From Ceratotherium simum simum (Eukaryota > Chordata > Mammalia > Perissodactyla > Rhinocerotidae): a stretch of 64,000 bases of DNA. This document shows, in pieces, positions 47,006 through 57,560 of this stretch. How positions within the stretch are numbered: the stretch's first letter is position 1; the number at the start of each line of letters is the position of its first letter. The position numbers and the translations under genes are program-made. The notes beneath the pieces are model-generated. The model saw only the letters and a list, made by a program, of their open reading frames with translations, was not told the DNA's origin and searched no databases. The DNA is taken from positions 1,644,635 through 1,708,634 of the forward strand of contig NW_004454280.1 in NCBI RefSeq assembly GCF_000283155.1, written 5' to 3'.

Positions 47006-47454
47006 GGGGTTTTCAAAGGACAGATATGGAGAGTAGCCCTTTTTGAATACTAGACCCAATTCTATGGTGAACACCAGATTGGAGCCTACATAAGTGATTC
47101 AGTGGCTCTCTCACTCCTTTTAGAAGTCTTATGAGAGAAGACAAATCCTCTGTTTCCTTTTCTCTGCTTCCCCTCTCTGTTTCCAGGTCAATCAGTTGCC
47201 TATTGAAAGACCAGCACTCGTCATGAATCAGTAGGGAAGGCCAGATGATTGTCAATATACAGCTGGCCTTGTCCAGTGCTGATGAGGCTTCAGGGAGTTA
47301 ACACTTCAGATTCTCAGAGAAGTGAAGTAGAGGTAGGACTCCACCAGTCCTCAGGGAAGGCTTTGTGGAGGGTTGGGGCTGGTCTGGCTCTCTTGTCCCT
47401 AGAGTCAATACAAGGTCATAGAATGAGCCCTGTGTACATCAGAGTATACAGGAA
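47006..47454. other. Unassigned, no gene seen
   Basis: Short frames only (47013-47255 minus, 47249-47473 plus), with no recognisable feature. Confidence 0.4.
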
Positions 47455-47590
47455 TAGACATCAGAACATGTAGGTTTGAGCCTCAGCCCACTACTAACTT
47501 GCTCAATGGCCTTGGTAAGTCAGTTGACCTCCCTAGACCTCAGTTTCTGCATCTTTACCAGGAGAAGTTTGGACCAGCTTTGAAGTGCTT
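47455..47590 (+). repeat. MIR SINE
   Basis: ATGGCCTTGGTAAGTCAGTT near 47506 and CCTCCCTAGACCTCAGTTTC at 47529. Sense MIR-type. Confidence 0.65.
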
Positions 47591-47591
47591 G

Positions 47592-47965
47592 TATTAGTTT
47601 ATTAGGGCTGCCATAACAGAGTGCCACAGACTGGGTGGCTTAAACAACAGAAATTGATTTTCTCCCAGTTCTGGAGGCTGGATGTCCAAGATCAAGGGTC
47701 AGCAGGTTGGTTTCTTCGGAGGCCTCTCTCTTTGCTTTGCAGATGCCCATTTCTTCTTCCTCTGTCTTCACATGGTCTACCTCCTATGTGTATATATGTC
47801 CTAATCTCTTTTTATAAGAACATCAGTCAGATTGGGTTAGGGCCCACCTATATGACCTCATTGTAACTTAATTACCTCTTTAAAGACCCTGTCTCCAAAT
47901 AAGGCCACATTCTGAGGTACTGGGGCTTTAGACTTCAACATGTGAATTTTGAGGGGGCATAATTC
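47592..47965 (-). repeat. MaLR LTR, antisense
   Basis: Antisense MaLR LTR: TTAGGGCTGCCATAACAGAG near 47603, GACTGGGTGGCTTAAACAAC near 47629, GGAGGCTGGATGTCCAAGAT at 47673, ending at the U3 start near GTGAATTTTGAGGGGGC. A plus-strand frame at 47621-47866 is a chance frame inside it. Confidence 0.85.
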
Positions 47966-47979
47966 AGCCGATATTTGGT

Positions 47980-48125
47980 TGATCAGCAGAAATACTCAGG
48001 AGGCTTTAAAAAACAAAAGTTTCTAAACCCCAGATCTACTCTCTAAGAACCACAAGAGATGAAGCCTAGGGATTTACCTGTTTTAAGAGCTCCCCAGGTG
48101 ATGGGCATGCTTGGCCAGGTGGAGG
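47980..48125. repeat. MER20-like hAT element
   Basis: TTAAGAGCTCCCCAGGTGAT at 48082 preceded by AAGTTTCTAAACCCCAGATC matches the ends of MER20-type non-autonomous hAT transposons. Abuts the MaLR LTR. Confidence 0.55.
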
Positions 48126-48569
48126 ACCCTCTGGACTAGCTAACCTTCACGTCGAATATTCTTTGTACTTAGGAATCAGGCAGCCAGGAAGGGAGGGCAT
48201 TCTTGTGTGGCAGCTGTCTTGAAGAAGGGTGAAGGCACAGGTTGGGAATGGGGATGTCCAAGGTGTGCCCCAAAGGGTTTCCAACTGCCTTTTGATGTAC
48301 AGAGAGACTGAGGCAGAGGTGAGAGTTTATTGGATGGGAAAGAGAGCCATTCCTCTCAGCCAGTCACCGCCAGGACCACTGCAGCCTAAATTTGATTTCT
48401 TTCTGCATGGAGTAGCTGATGCCCCTGATATCATTTTGGTAAGAAATTCTGAGACTGGGACTAAAATAAGAGATCCCAGCAAGGGTGAGAAGAGATGCTA
48501 GAGTGGAATAGCTAGAGATTCTTCTTCGGAGAGTTCAGACTTGCTGACCGAAGCAAGGGCATGGAGGAT
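48126..48569. other. Unassigned, no gene seen
   Basis: Unique-looking sequence with no convincing frame. Confidence 0.4.
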
Positions 48570-48790
48570 GAAGTGTTGTATAAGAAGAGCATGGGCTTCT
48601 GAGGCAAAGTGATTTGGTTCAGGTCTCATTTTCTGCCACTTACCAGCTGTGTGGTGCAGGCGGGTCACGGGGTGTTTCAGAGGCTTGGTTTCTTCTTCAA
48701 TACACTGTGGAAAACAGTGCTGGAGGAGCAGCGTGGTTATGAGAACTCAGTTAGATCACGCCTGTAAGTGCTTCCTTCAATGCCTTGCAA
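48570..48790 (+). repeat. MIR SINE
   Basis: AGAGCATGGGCTTCTGAGGC near 48586 and CTGCCACTTACCAGCTGTGT near 48634. Sense MIR. Confidence 0.8.
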
Positions 48791-50454
48791 TTATGGACCC
48801 TGGATAATCAATCACTATTTGCACTTCTAAAACCAAGTTTCCTCCTCTTTTTCTAGTTTCTATTTCCCAGTTGATCCCACACGTACAGAGAGAGAAAGAC
48901 AGACAGACAGAGAGAAAGGGTGAGGAAAGAATATGGAGGAGGGGGAGGAGCAGCAAAGGAAAGCAGGCATTACAGCGCTACCTTCGGGCCTGTGAGAGCC
49001 AATGTTGTCTAAGAGGAGGGTTAGAGCTGGACTGCTGGGGGCACATCGTCATTTTCTGCTTGTTAAGCCAAAGAGTCCTCCCTCAAAGAGTACACTTCCC
49101 TTGGTAGTAAGCACAAATACCAGGAATAGCCCAACAGTCCAATTTCTCCTCCACTTTTGACCTGTCAACGACAAGAGCTAATATTTGGATTTTCTAAATC
49201 ACTTTTAAACACAAATTAATGATTTGTTTACAGACTTAACTTGCAAAGTTAAGAGCTAGGTATAATTGTCATCTCCACGTTTTACATCAATCTTATTTTC
49301 CAGATGGAAAACCCAAAGCTGAAATGCTGCCACACACCTTACTACTGGGAGAATCTCAATGAGACTCTACTGGAGTGGGCAAAAGGCAGAGGGAGTGAAG
49401 CAGGTTGTAGAGTTCAGTGGAGAGGGCACAGAACGTATCTAAACATTGTTCTCTGGTTGTTCCCCATACTGGCCTGTTCTCTGCAATTGGGTCATAAGTT
49501 CCTTGAGGGTAGGTACCCTGCCGGGGACATCTGCATGCCCAATGGCCCTTTTGTGCCATGACACAGAGCAAACGGTGATGTGCCACTTGCTGGGCTGACT
49601 GGGAAGCATGGGGCCATGGAAGGAAGTAAGAGCTGCCCTCAGCTTGGAAGCTGCACCTGGTCCAGGTGGGCAGTCCCGAGGAAGTGGGCACCAGAGCCCT
49701 GGAAGGTGCTTCTGTCCTTGCTGGTCAAATAGCTCGGTCATCACAGGTCCACAGAAGTGAAGTGACATGAAGGAGCCAGATGCTCCTCCTTCCCCATACT
49801 CCCCTCCCTGCTGTGTGAGCACTTCTGAGCAGCCCCGGGGAGCTGGTTACAGTTGAATTTTATTTCTTTTAATTTTATGAGTGAGAACCCCTGGGTTGAT
49901 CAACATGAAAGAAAATGTTAATTTGCTAAGTTTCTTTTCCTTTCTTCGCTCTCTTCCCGGTTGTTTACCCAAAGAGAAAGCATCCTCCTTGCAAGGTGCA
50001 TTTTCCACTCAGCACATATTCTTCTGTTATTAATTTTGCTTTATTTATTTATTAACCTCTCTCCTTTAGGGTTTGTGCTTTGTTTTGAGATCGTTCTCTT
50101 CCTCGTCTCTCTATGGGTTTAATCTCGTGTGGATCACGGATTTTAGGCTATGGTTTCTTACCGGTGGGGCCTGTATCATCTGATTGGCAGTGTCTTGCAT
50201 TTGTACTGGCTTTTGCTGGAGTCACAAGCCCTGACTTTAAATATCTCACATGTTTCAGCCCGTTATCCGCGCATTTCCTTTCCCCACCCTGAGCCTGCAG
50301 CCCCCTCAACGCCTTGCTCTGGTTGACAACCAGACGTCCTGGGGGGATGCTGCCCCTTGATGCCTTGCAGGGGGCCTCAAATGGCCTCCTCCCTCGCCAT
50401 CTCCTTAGAAACAGTGCTTCCCTTTCCTTCTCCCTTCTCCTCCCCCGCGGCAAT
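48791..50454. other. Unique stretch, no gene seen
   Basis: Contains a purine-rich ACAGAC/AGAG run near 48887-48920 and a possible MIR remnant near 49265-49330. Overlapping frames at 49304-49822 oppose each other and are not called. Confidence 0.5.
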
Positions 50455-51019
50455 GGAGAGAACAAAGGCTTAGAGTCAGGCAGCTCAAAGACCCAACTCC
50501 GGCTCCATCACGGAACCTGTTGGCATATTCACCTTCCAGTCCTGCCCTGCTGCTTTCCTTTACAGAAGGGGGCTGTGCCTTTTGCAGCTTGTTGTGGAGA
50601 AAGAACAAGAGAACAGAGAAGAATCGCCTAGGACGTTGCATAGCAAGTCTCAGAAATGTTGCTCTGCTGCTCCCAGGCTTAGCAATCTTATCCTTGCATC
50701 TTCTTTCTTCTTTCTTCTCTTTCAGCTCTGGGCCAGATATCTCCTTTTCCTTTCCTCATTTCACTTATGACTCAAAATATGGACCAAATCATAGCTAAGG
50801 GCACCCACCTAGGGTGCAGCATTAAGAACAGGACACCCGACAGGTGGGGACACAGTGTTACCATCTCAATCTTGGAGCATCTGAAGCTGTGACCAAAAAA
50901 TGCTTTTAGAGCTCCACGAGACCTTTCTGCCACTTCCCCTTTTCTAATGAAGTCCACTTTCTTCAGGCACAGGCATTTGAGATAAATCAGAAACACTGCT
51001 CCTCATTCCATGGTGTTTT
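50455..51019. other. Unassigned; a short MIR piece at its left end
   Basis: AAAGGCTTAGAGTCAGGCAG near 50464 recalls a sense MIR. The rest is unassigned, pyrimidine-rich near 50690-50760. No convincing frame. Confidence 0.4.
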
Positions 51020-51310
51020 TTTTTTTTCTGTTTTAATTACTAGTATCGCAACAGTATTTCTCCTGCCATTTTTCGTCACAAATACATGTTATTTCAGTTA
51101 CATTATGGTTTAAGTAGGCTTTTGAGTGGGAGCCAAGGAGCCTAACCGTCATTTTGAATATGGTTTCTATGGGAAAATGTAATACCCGCTTATAAACAGC
51201 CTTCTGAAATTTGAATGTGCAGAACACAACCTGTTTATGCGTTGAAGGTGGTCTCTTTGGGTTTTATTTTTGTAAATGAATTTCATATTGTTGAGTGTGT
51301 TCCTTTGAGC
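51020..51310. promoter_or_regulatory. Candidate conserved non-coding element
   Basis: AT-rich single-copy-looking block with TTTTAATTACTAG near 51030 and GTAAATGAATTTCATATTG near 51273, plus retained CpGs in an AT-rich setting (TATCGC, TTCGTC, ACCGTC). No repeat family fits. Function inferred. Confidence 0.3.
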
Positions 51311-51428
51311 TAGTATACTAGGCTGGCAGCACAGGACCCTGTGGGCCAAAGAAGTTGGGTCGGTTGCAGTAGGTCACACGCAGAGCAGGGCCTTCGTCTC
51401 CAGTCTCTTGACCTTCAAGCCCCTGCTC

Positions 51429-51490
51429 CTTCCTTAACCAGGGGACCTTCTAGAATAGCACCCACTTCCTTGACCAGGGGACCTTCTAGA
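51429..51490 (+). repeat. Short tandem duplication, 36-base unit
   Basis: CTTCCTTAACCAGGGGACC at 51429 recurs as CTTCCTTGACCAGGGGACC at 51465. Both run on to TTCTAGA. The second copy is 26 bases long with one mismatch. Confidence 0.9.
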
Positions 51491-51704
51491 TTGTGTGCGG
51501 CGCATGCAAGCACCTGGCTAGACTCAGATGACCAGCAATGCTTGACTCCACAGAATGACCCCGTAGGCCCCCACCTACAGCACTTCCCTTTTGGGGGGAG
51601 CATGCCTGTGGGTAATGCCATGAGGAGACCGCAGGGCTGTGAGGCTGTGTATGTGGAGAGAGGTGATTAATGCTTCCTCTCCCACCAGGACACATGCTGC
51701 ATAT

Positions 51705-51870
51705 GCCAACCTATGTTTGTTCATTTATTCAGAAATATTTGCCAAGGGCCTGTTACCTTACTATGCTAGGTGCTGAACGACACCACTGTGAGCAAATACA
51801 AAGGAAGTCCCTGCTTTCACAGAGTTTGCAATCCAATGGGAAATACATTCAAACAAAACAGCCACAAAAA
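51705..51870 (-). repeat. L2 3' end
   Basis: CATTTATTCAGAAATATTTG near 51722, ACTATGCTAGGTGCTGAACG near 51760, GTCCCTGCTTTCACAGAGTT near 51808. Antisense L2. Confidence 0.8.
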
Positions 51871-52089
51871 ATGTGATACGTGTTACCCCAGGGAAAGAAT
51901 GTGGCTGGTGGAAGCATGTTAGCTGGTACGGTGTGGGGTGGGGGGCAGTCAGAATCTCTCCTTCTGAAAGTCAGGGTTTCCATTTGAAAAATATTAATCA
52001 GACAAGCATGATGTGCCCAGCACCACATGGACCCTGCCTTCAGGGACTAAGGCGTCATTCCAACCTTCAAAGTGCTCACTACTGAGTAA

Positions 52090-52570
52090 GAGGGCAGCTA
52101 ACTTATGCTGTGTAACAAACCACCCCAAAACTTTGTGGCTTAAAACAACAAACATTTGTTATTTCTCACAATTCTGCAGATCAGCTAGGTGATTTTCCTG
52201 GTCTGGGTTGGCTTGGATGATCTCCATGGTCAGCTGGCAGCTCAGCTGGGACTGGATGGTCCAGGGTGGCCTCACTCGTATATCAAGCAGGGTGGCTGGT
52301 CTCGGTGGCCTCAGCCAGGTGGCTTGTCTCTGATCCCCACAGTCTTCTAATTCCCAGTGGGCTGACTCTTCACATGGTAGTCTCAGGGTTCTAAAGAACA
52401 GGAGACTCTGCAAACCCACAGCCTCAGGTTACATGATATCTGTGATTGACACATTTGCCAAATCAAGTCCCATGGCCAAGCCTAGAATCAGGAAGGATGC
52501 AGACCACACAGGTGTGGGTACAGGGAGTTGTGAACATACTGGGGGCCATGCTGCTGTAATCTACCATAGA
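52090..52570 (+). repeat. Ancient interspersed repeat, family uncertain
   Basis: Opens with GCTGTGTAACAAACCACCCC near 52109, then TGTGGCTTAAAACAACAAAC and CAGCTGGGACTGGATGGTCC near 52244. It is a known common mammalian interspersed repeat whose name I cannot assign safely. It continues to the GTAATCTACC-type end near 52557. Confidence 0.65.
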
Positions 52571-52900
52571 CGCATAAATAAAACATTAGTGTATTGTGAT
52601 GAAAGTAAAGAGAGAAATAAATAGACCCTATTGGTACCAACGAGGTGGGAGCAACCAACGTGGGAAATCAGAGGCTTCTACGTGAGGCACCTTTCTGTCT
52701 GGTGGATGAGGAAGAGTCTAGAAAAGAGAAGCGAGGATGCAGAGTCTGGAGCATATGGACGATGTGTGTCAGAGGTGACGGTGAGTGTGACATGCTGCTG
52801 ACAGTCCAGGGAAGCTGAGTTCTCATTTTGTCTTTACTGGCCAATTCCCAGAAAATGACTCCATACTTTCCTTGTTTTCACAGAAATTGTGCTTTTTGAA
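52571..52900. other. Unassigned, no gene seen
   Basis: Unique sequence. Confidence 0.4.
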
Positions 52901-53165
52901 AGAACCTGTTAGCCACTCTCTAATTCTTACTTTTTCAGCATTTCTAATGCAATGCCATGAAAAATCTGTGTAATCAGGTTATTGAACTGTCTGACCTTAT
53001 TGGGGCACACAAATGATTTTTTTTTTTTTCAATCACTGCCTTTAAAGATGTTTGGTGAAATTCCCTTTCTTGTCTCTTAACTACATGTTGGAAAAACCCA
53101 AACAATTTCTAGCCATTTTCAATTAAAAAAAACTGAGTCTACACAGGACTGCGAGGATAATGCAG
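52901..53165. promoter_or_regulatory. Candidate conserved non-coding element
   Basis: AT-rich block between repeats. Features include TTTCTAATGCAATGCC near 52941, GTGTAATCAGGTTATTGAAC near 52969, a long T-run at about 53016-53028, and CATTTTCAATTAAAA near 53115. No repeat family fits. Confidence 0.25.
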
Positions 53166-53214
53166 TATGAAGCAATCTATTACTCTAATAGCATTGACAT
53201 AGTACCTGACGTCA

Positions 53215-53378
53215 TATTTCACATCCCTTGTTTATTTGCTCATTGACAAACTTTCTGATCAAAATTTGAACTCTTCAAGGGCAGGGACCAATTTTATGTT
53301 TACTCTTGAATTCCTGGGACTTAGAAGAGTGCTCATATGCATTAGGCACTCAATACCTAGTTGTTGAAGGGAATAATA
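53215..53378 (+). repeat. L2 3' end
   Basis: GAACTCTTCAAGGGCAGGGA near 53268, CTTGAATTCCTGGGACTTAG near 53305, TAGGCACTCAATACCTAGTT near 53343. Sense L2, well preserved. Confidence 0.85.
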
Positions 53379-53384
53379 ACTCAC

Positions 53385-55280
53385 AATTTATTTATAGATA
53401 AAAATAAAAATACCATGAAAAAAGGCATTTAGGATAGAATTCAAACTTCATTCATGATAAAAGTGTTAATACAGTAGAATAGACAGAAGTTTCCTTAGTT
53501 CGATATCTGTTCTCTATGCTCAAGCAAGAATTATACATAATAGTAGCACTTGAAAACAGTCACATTAAAGTCAGAAACAAGATAGGAATGTCCACTACTG
53601 GAGGTACTTGCCAATGTAATTAAATAAGAGAAAGAAATATGCGGTGTAAATATTGGACAGGAGGAGGTAGAATTATTAGGGATTGCAGATTGTATAAATG
53701 TATACATCTGGGAGAGCAGAATGAATCAACTCAAACAATTACAAGCCATAGGAACTATAAGAGAATTTGGTATGGAGGCTGGTAAAAAAACAATATTCAG
53801 GCATCAGAAGCCTTCATATATACAAATGCCTTTTGGAAGACATCGTTTATAATAGTAACTGAAATGATAACATAAAAATATAAAAATATTGCAAAGCTAC
53901 TCTAATTTGAAGGATGTGGTACTGACATATGACTAGAAAGATCAATGGACCAGAGTAGAAGGTCCAGCACTAGCACGAAATGCATAGGGGGGATAATGTG
54001 CAAGCACAATAACAGTGACAATAGCCAGCACTTGGGGAATTGACTGTACACGCTCACCTGGCATTTGAACCCTGCAGTCAAGCTCCGGTGCTCATGCTCT
54101 TAACCACTGGGCTATTCTGCTTCTCTTTTTCGCTAAAGGTGCATTTGAAATCAATGGCATAAGCAAATTCTTCAATAATGTTGGAACTGCTATGTAGTTA
54201 TCCATAAAACAGTAAAGTCTGTTTTCCAAGTCACCCATCACTCCAAGATAAATTCCAATGTACCAAAATTCTACCAAAGAAGATACTAGAAGAATTCATG
54301 GAAATTTTCTATTCTTGTTAATAATCTCAGGGTGGGAAAAGTCTTTTAGAGTTTGGCACAAAACTCAGTATCCTTAAAAAGAAAAGACTGAAAAATTAGA
54401 TTATAAAATATAACAAAATTTTTCTTGGAAAAAAATACAATAATAAAACTAAAAAAATGACAGAGAAGAATGTATTTGTAACACATCTTGAATACAACAT
54501 GTGCCTAAACATCATGAAGGAAAAAAAAGCCCAGTAGTGCAAGTCACACCTCGGAAAAGAATATGAAGTTCACATAAAAGAAAAGACAAATAATCTCTAA
54601 ATATGAAAATATGTCAAATCTTACACATGAGGAGAGAAAATCAAATTAATGTTATATAATAAGATACCTATCAGATGGACAAAAATGGAAAGTTTGACAA
54701 CAACGTATTGGGCAGGTTTTGAGTAAGGGGAATTCCTAATCATTAGTGGTGGGAACATAATTCATACAATCTCTACTAAAACTACATGTGTGTACCCTTT
54801 GACTCTTCGCTTCCACCTCCAGGAGTGTATCCTGCAACTGGATTTGCACATGTGCACAGTGTTGTTATTTAATGTATCATTGCATGTATTAAGGAAAAAT
54901 TGTGGATAGCTCAAATAAACTAGGGGTCTAGGTAAATAATGATGATCACCATACACCGGAATGATCTGTGTCTTTCAGAGGGACGTGGAAACTGTCAGGG
55001 ATTGATGGGGGAGTGTCCATGAAATATTGTAACATAGACAATACAGTCTGCAACCATTTATGTGAGAAAAAATGAAGAATTTCTCTCTGTCTCTCTATCA
55101 TCTATAATCTGTTCATCCATCTGCTTGTAAACGCGTAGAATATCTCTAGAAAGATACACAGAAACAGCTAACAGTAGTTATTTTTGGAGAGGGAAAACTG
55201 GGGGACTGGGGTAGGAGGGATACTCACTTTCAATTTTCTACCTTCAGAATTGTAAAACCTGATTTAAGATGGTATTTATT
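53385..55280 (+). repeat. Old L1 (L1ME-like), sense
   Basis: Sense ORF2 end (GTGGTACTGACATATGACTA near 53917, then GATCAATGGACCAGAGTAGA near 53940) followed by a long 3' region ending in the GGAAAACTGGGGGACTGGGG type tail near 55192. Interrupted by the MIR at 54010-54125. Badly decayed. Confidence 0.65.
54010..54125 (-). repeat. MIR fragment inside old L1
   Basis: CCTGGCATTTGAACCCTGCA near 54057 and CATGCTCTTAACCACTGGGC near 54093. Antisense MIR. Confidence 0.75.
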
Positions 55281-55477
55281 TCTATATATGAATGGTCGGC
55301 AGTGACCACACTCTCCGTCCTCATGAAACAGTCAGATGATCACTTCTACTGATAATGAATAAATTGGGATTTAAGAACTGATCAGAAGGAATCACGTACA
55401 AAAAGCAAAGGAAAAAGAAAGATCAGAGGTATGAGTGGACGCTGAAATGAAAATCACTGTCAGGATAAGAATTAACA

Positions 55478-55585
55478 TGGAGGTACAGATATCTCTTCGA
55501 GATCCTGATTCCAGTTCTTTTGGCTGTTTACCCAGAAGTGGGATTGCTGGATCATATGTATAGTATGATCATATATGTTTTTTCT
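55478..55585 (-). mobile_element. Inverted 5' tip of L1
   Basis: AGATATCTCTTCGAGATCCT at 55487 and ACCCAGAAGTGGGATTGCTG near 55531 are antisense L1. In the normal element they sit just upstream of the sense segment that starts near 55586, so a short 5' inversion is present, with filler bases near 55565-55585. Confidence 0.8.
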
Positions 55586-55803
55586 GCACTCCTGTGTTCA
55601 TTGCAGCATTACTCACAATGCCACGATTTGGAAATGACACAAATGTCCATCAACAGATGAATGAACAAAAAACTGTGGTATACACATACAATAGAATATT
55701 ATTCAGCCATTAAAAAGCAGGAAATCTGGTGATTTGTGGCAACCTGGATGGACCTAGAGGACATTATGCAAAGTGATATAAGCCAGTCGCAGAAGAACAA
55801 ATA

Positions 55804-55808
55804 CTCGT
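55804..55808 (+). repeat. 5-base target-site duplication, left (LTR)
   Basis: CTCGT directly before the TGTTATG end of the LTR, repeated at 56593-56597. Confidence 0.85.
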
Positions 55809-55885
55809 TGTTATGAGAGGTTCGGGGATTCGATCGGAGACGTAAAAGACACTTTCTACTCCAAACAAATGGACTGAAGGTATAT

Positions 55886-55891
55886 TTTATT
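55886..55891 (-). terminator. LTR poly(A) signal
   Basis: AATAAA on the minus strand, near the R/U5 limit of the solo LTR. Confidence 0.65.
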
Positions 55892-55964
55892 ATATAGAGG
55901 ATAGTAAAGGCGATAGTCTGCAAACAGATCTAGATAGGTCAAATATTAAGAGGGAAAAAACATC

Positions 55965-56116
55965 AGCCCGACTGGAAAGGGAAAACACCCACATCGGCTG
56001 AAGAGAAATGACACAAATCAACCGGAAAGAGAAACACCAGGTTGACCGAAAAGAGAACACATCAAATCAATTACTTCATATCAAATCAATTACTTCACAT
56101 CAAATCAGTTACTCAC
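55965..56116 (-). repeat. Tandem repeats inside LTR R region
   Basis: Three 18-19 base copies of ATCAAATCAATTACTTCAT start at 56061, 56080 and 56099, the last with small changes. To their left (55965-56060) lie about four looser units sharing an AACCGGAAAGAGAAA-like core. Confidence 0.75.
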
Positions 56117-56239
56117 AACATCCACGCCCCACTGCCAGGAGAGCCCTGTCAATCGACGCGGCTGGGCAAGGATCACACGTCCTGGGCAAGGTGTCCCTTC
56201 CACAGGTGGAACTCTCACCGGGGCTCAGTTTCCAGCAGT

Positions 56240-56247
56240 TTTTATAC
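56240..56247 (-). promoter_or_regulatory. LTR TATA box
   Basis: GTATAAAA on the minus strand, about 345 bases inside the U3 end. Proper spacing for a retroviral promoter directed to lower coordinates. Confidence 0.65.
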
Positions 56248-56592
56248 CATCAGTAATTTTCAGAGTAAGCAATTACAGAGTTTGCAGAGCAAGCATTTAG
56301 TGTTTCCATGCACAAAATGGTTATCAGTGGCATACGTGCACTGAGCCCCCTGGCTAGCCCGGTAGTTGTGTACGTGCATTGTTCTCTTTGGTTATCGTCC
56401 CAGCCCGGCACAGATGGCCAGTCCATCCCGTGCTACGACGCTCCAAGAGCCTTGAAATGTTACAACTTGCAACTCCCTCCGTGAGAGAAGGGCCAGTTCC
56501 TACCACGCAGAAAGCAGCTTTTATATTTCTTTTTGTGCTGGTGGCTGTAGGTCAATGGAGTGGCCAAACATGGCTGTACTCATGTCAAGACA

Positions 56593-56597
56593 CTCGT
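56593..56597 (+). repeat. 5-base target-site duplication, right (LTR)
   Basis: CTCGT, the partner of 55804-55808. L1 sequence resumes at once. Confidence 0.85.
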
Positions 56598-57204
56598 GAA
56601 TCCACTTATATGAGGTATCTAAAATAGTCAAAGTCATAGAAGCAGAGAATAGAATGGTGGTTGCCAGGGGCTGGCGGATGGAGGAAATGGGGAATTATTT
56701 TTCAATAGATATAAATTTTCTGTTATTCAAGATGAATAAGTTCTAGAGATCTGTTATACAACATTGTACCTACAGTGAACAACACTGTATTGCACACTTT
56801 AAAATATGTTAAGAGGATAGATCTCATGTTAATTGTTCTCATAAAGAAATACACACAAGAACACAAGGACGTTTCCGGAGGTGATGGGTATGTCTAGTGC
56901 CTTGGTTGTGGTGATGGTATCACGGGTGTATGCATATGTCCAAACTCATCAAGATGTATACATTAAATGTGTCTGATTTTCTTGTATACCAATTATACCC
57001 CAATAAAGTTTAAAAAGAAGAAAATTTTCTTAATGTGTTAATTTTTTAAAAAAAATTAACAGATCAGCTTATTTATATAGGATAAGAAAAAGCACAAATT
57101 GATCTTAAGTAAAATAGAAATAACAGTCCAAGACAAAGTATAAATCATCTCAGTGGAAAACATGAGGACGTGTGTATGCACGCTGAGAGAGAGAGGGAGA
57201 GAGA

Positions 57205-57375
57205 TCTTTCTTCCTCTTCTTATAAGGGCACTAATCCTATCCTGGGGCCCCACTCTCATGACCTCATCTCACCCTAATTACCTCCCAAAGGCCCCACATC
57301 CAAATACCATCACACTGGGGGTTAGGGTTCAGCATATGAATTTTGAGGGGACACAAACAGTCCAAAGCAACATGT
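57205..57375 (-). repeat. MaLR LTR fragment, antisense
   Basis: CTTATAAGGGCACTAATCCT near 57219, CTCATGACCTCATCTCACCC near 57253, then ATGAATTTTGAGGGGACACA near 57336. Only the U3-side part remains. Confidence 0.8.
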
Positions 57376-57379
57376 AATC

Positions 57380-57560
57380 CTCACAATAACTGTATGAGGC
57401 AGCTACTATCATCTCAATTTTACAGATGAGGAAAATGAAGCATAGAAAGATTAAGTAAGTTGGGCAAGGTTATGCAGCTGGTGCAGCAGCACAGTGGGGT
57501 TTGAGCGGGAGTCACTAGCCCCCAGGGCTTTGCTTGACAGCACTGTGCTATGCCGTCTCA
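57380..57560 (-). repeat. MIR SINE
   Basis: TTTTACAGATGAGGAAAATG near 57418, AGATTAAGTAAGTTGGGCAA near 57448. Antisense MIR with the tRNA-like end near GCACTGTGCTATGCCG at 57540. Confidence 0.85.

Larger units (their letters stand above)
55809..56592 (-). mobile_element. Solo LTR of an endogenous retrovirus, antisense
   Basis: A 784-base LTR with TG and CA ends, bracketed by CTCGT on both sides and splitting an otherwise continuous L1. Read on the minus strand from 56592, the U3 is about 345 bases, then a TATA box (GTATAAAA, 56247-56240), a long R with degenerate tandem repeats, and an AATAAA signal at 55891-55886. A short U5 ends in TCATAACA at 55809. There is no primer-binding site, gag, pol or env in the window, so it is a recombined solo LTR without coding capacity. 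Five-base duplications fit an ERV1 or ERVL-type integrase. Retained CpGs suggest it is younger than the L1. Confidence 0.88.
55586..57015 (+). mobile_element. L1 3' end, sense, split by solo LTR
   Basis: GTTCATTGCAGCATTACTCA near 55598, GTCCATCAACAGATGAATGA near 55648, then after the LTR insertion GGTTGCCAGGGGCTGGCGG near 56659 and a 3' UTR ending in CCCCAATAAAGTTTAAAAAG at 56998, which holds the AATAAA signal. ORF2 is broken. The 5' tip is inverted. Confidence 0.9.
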
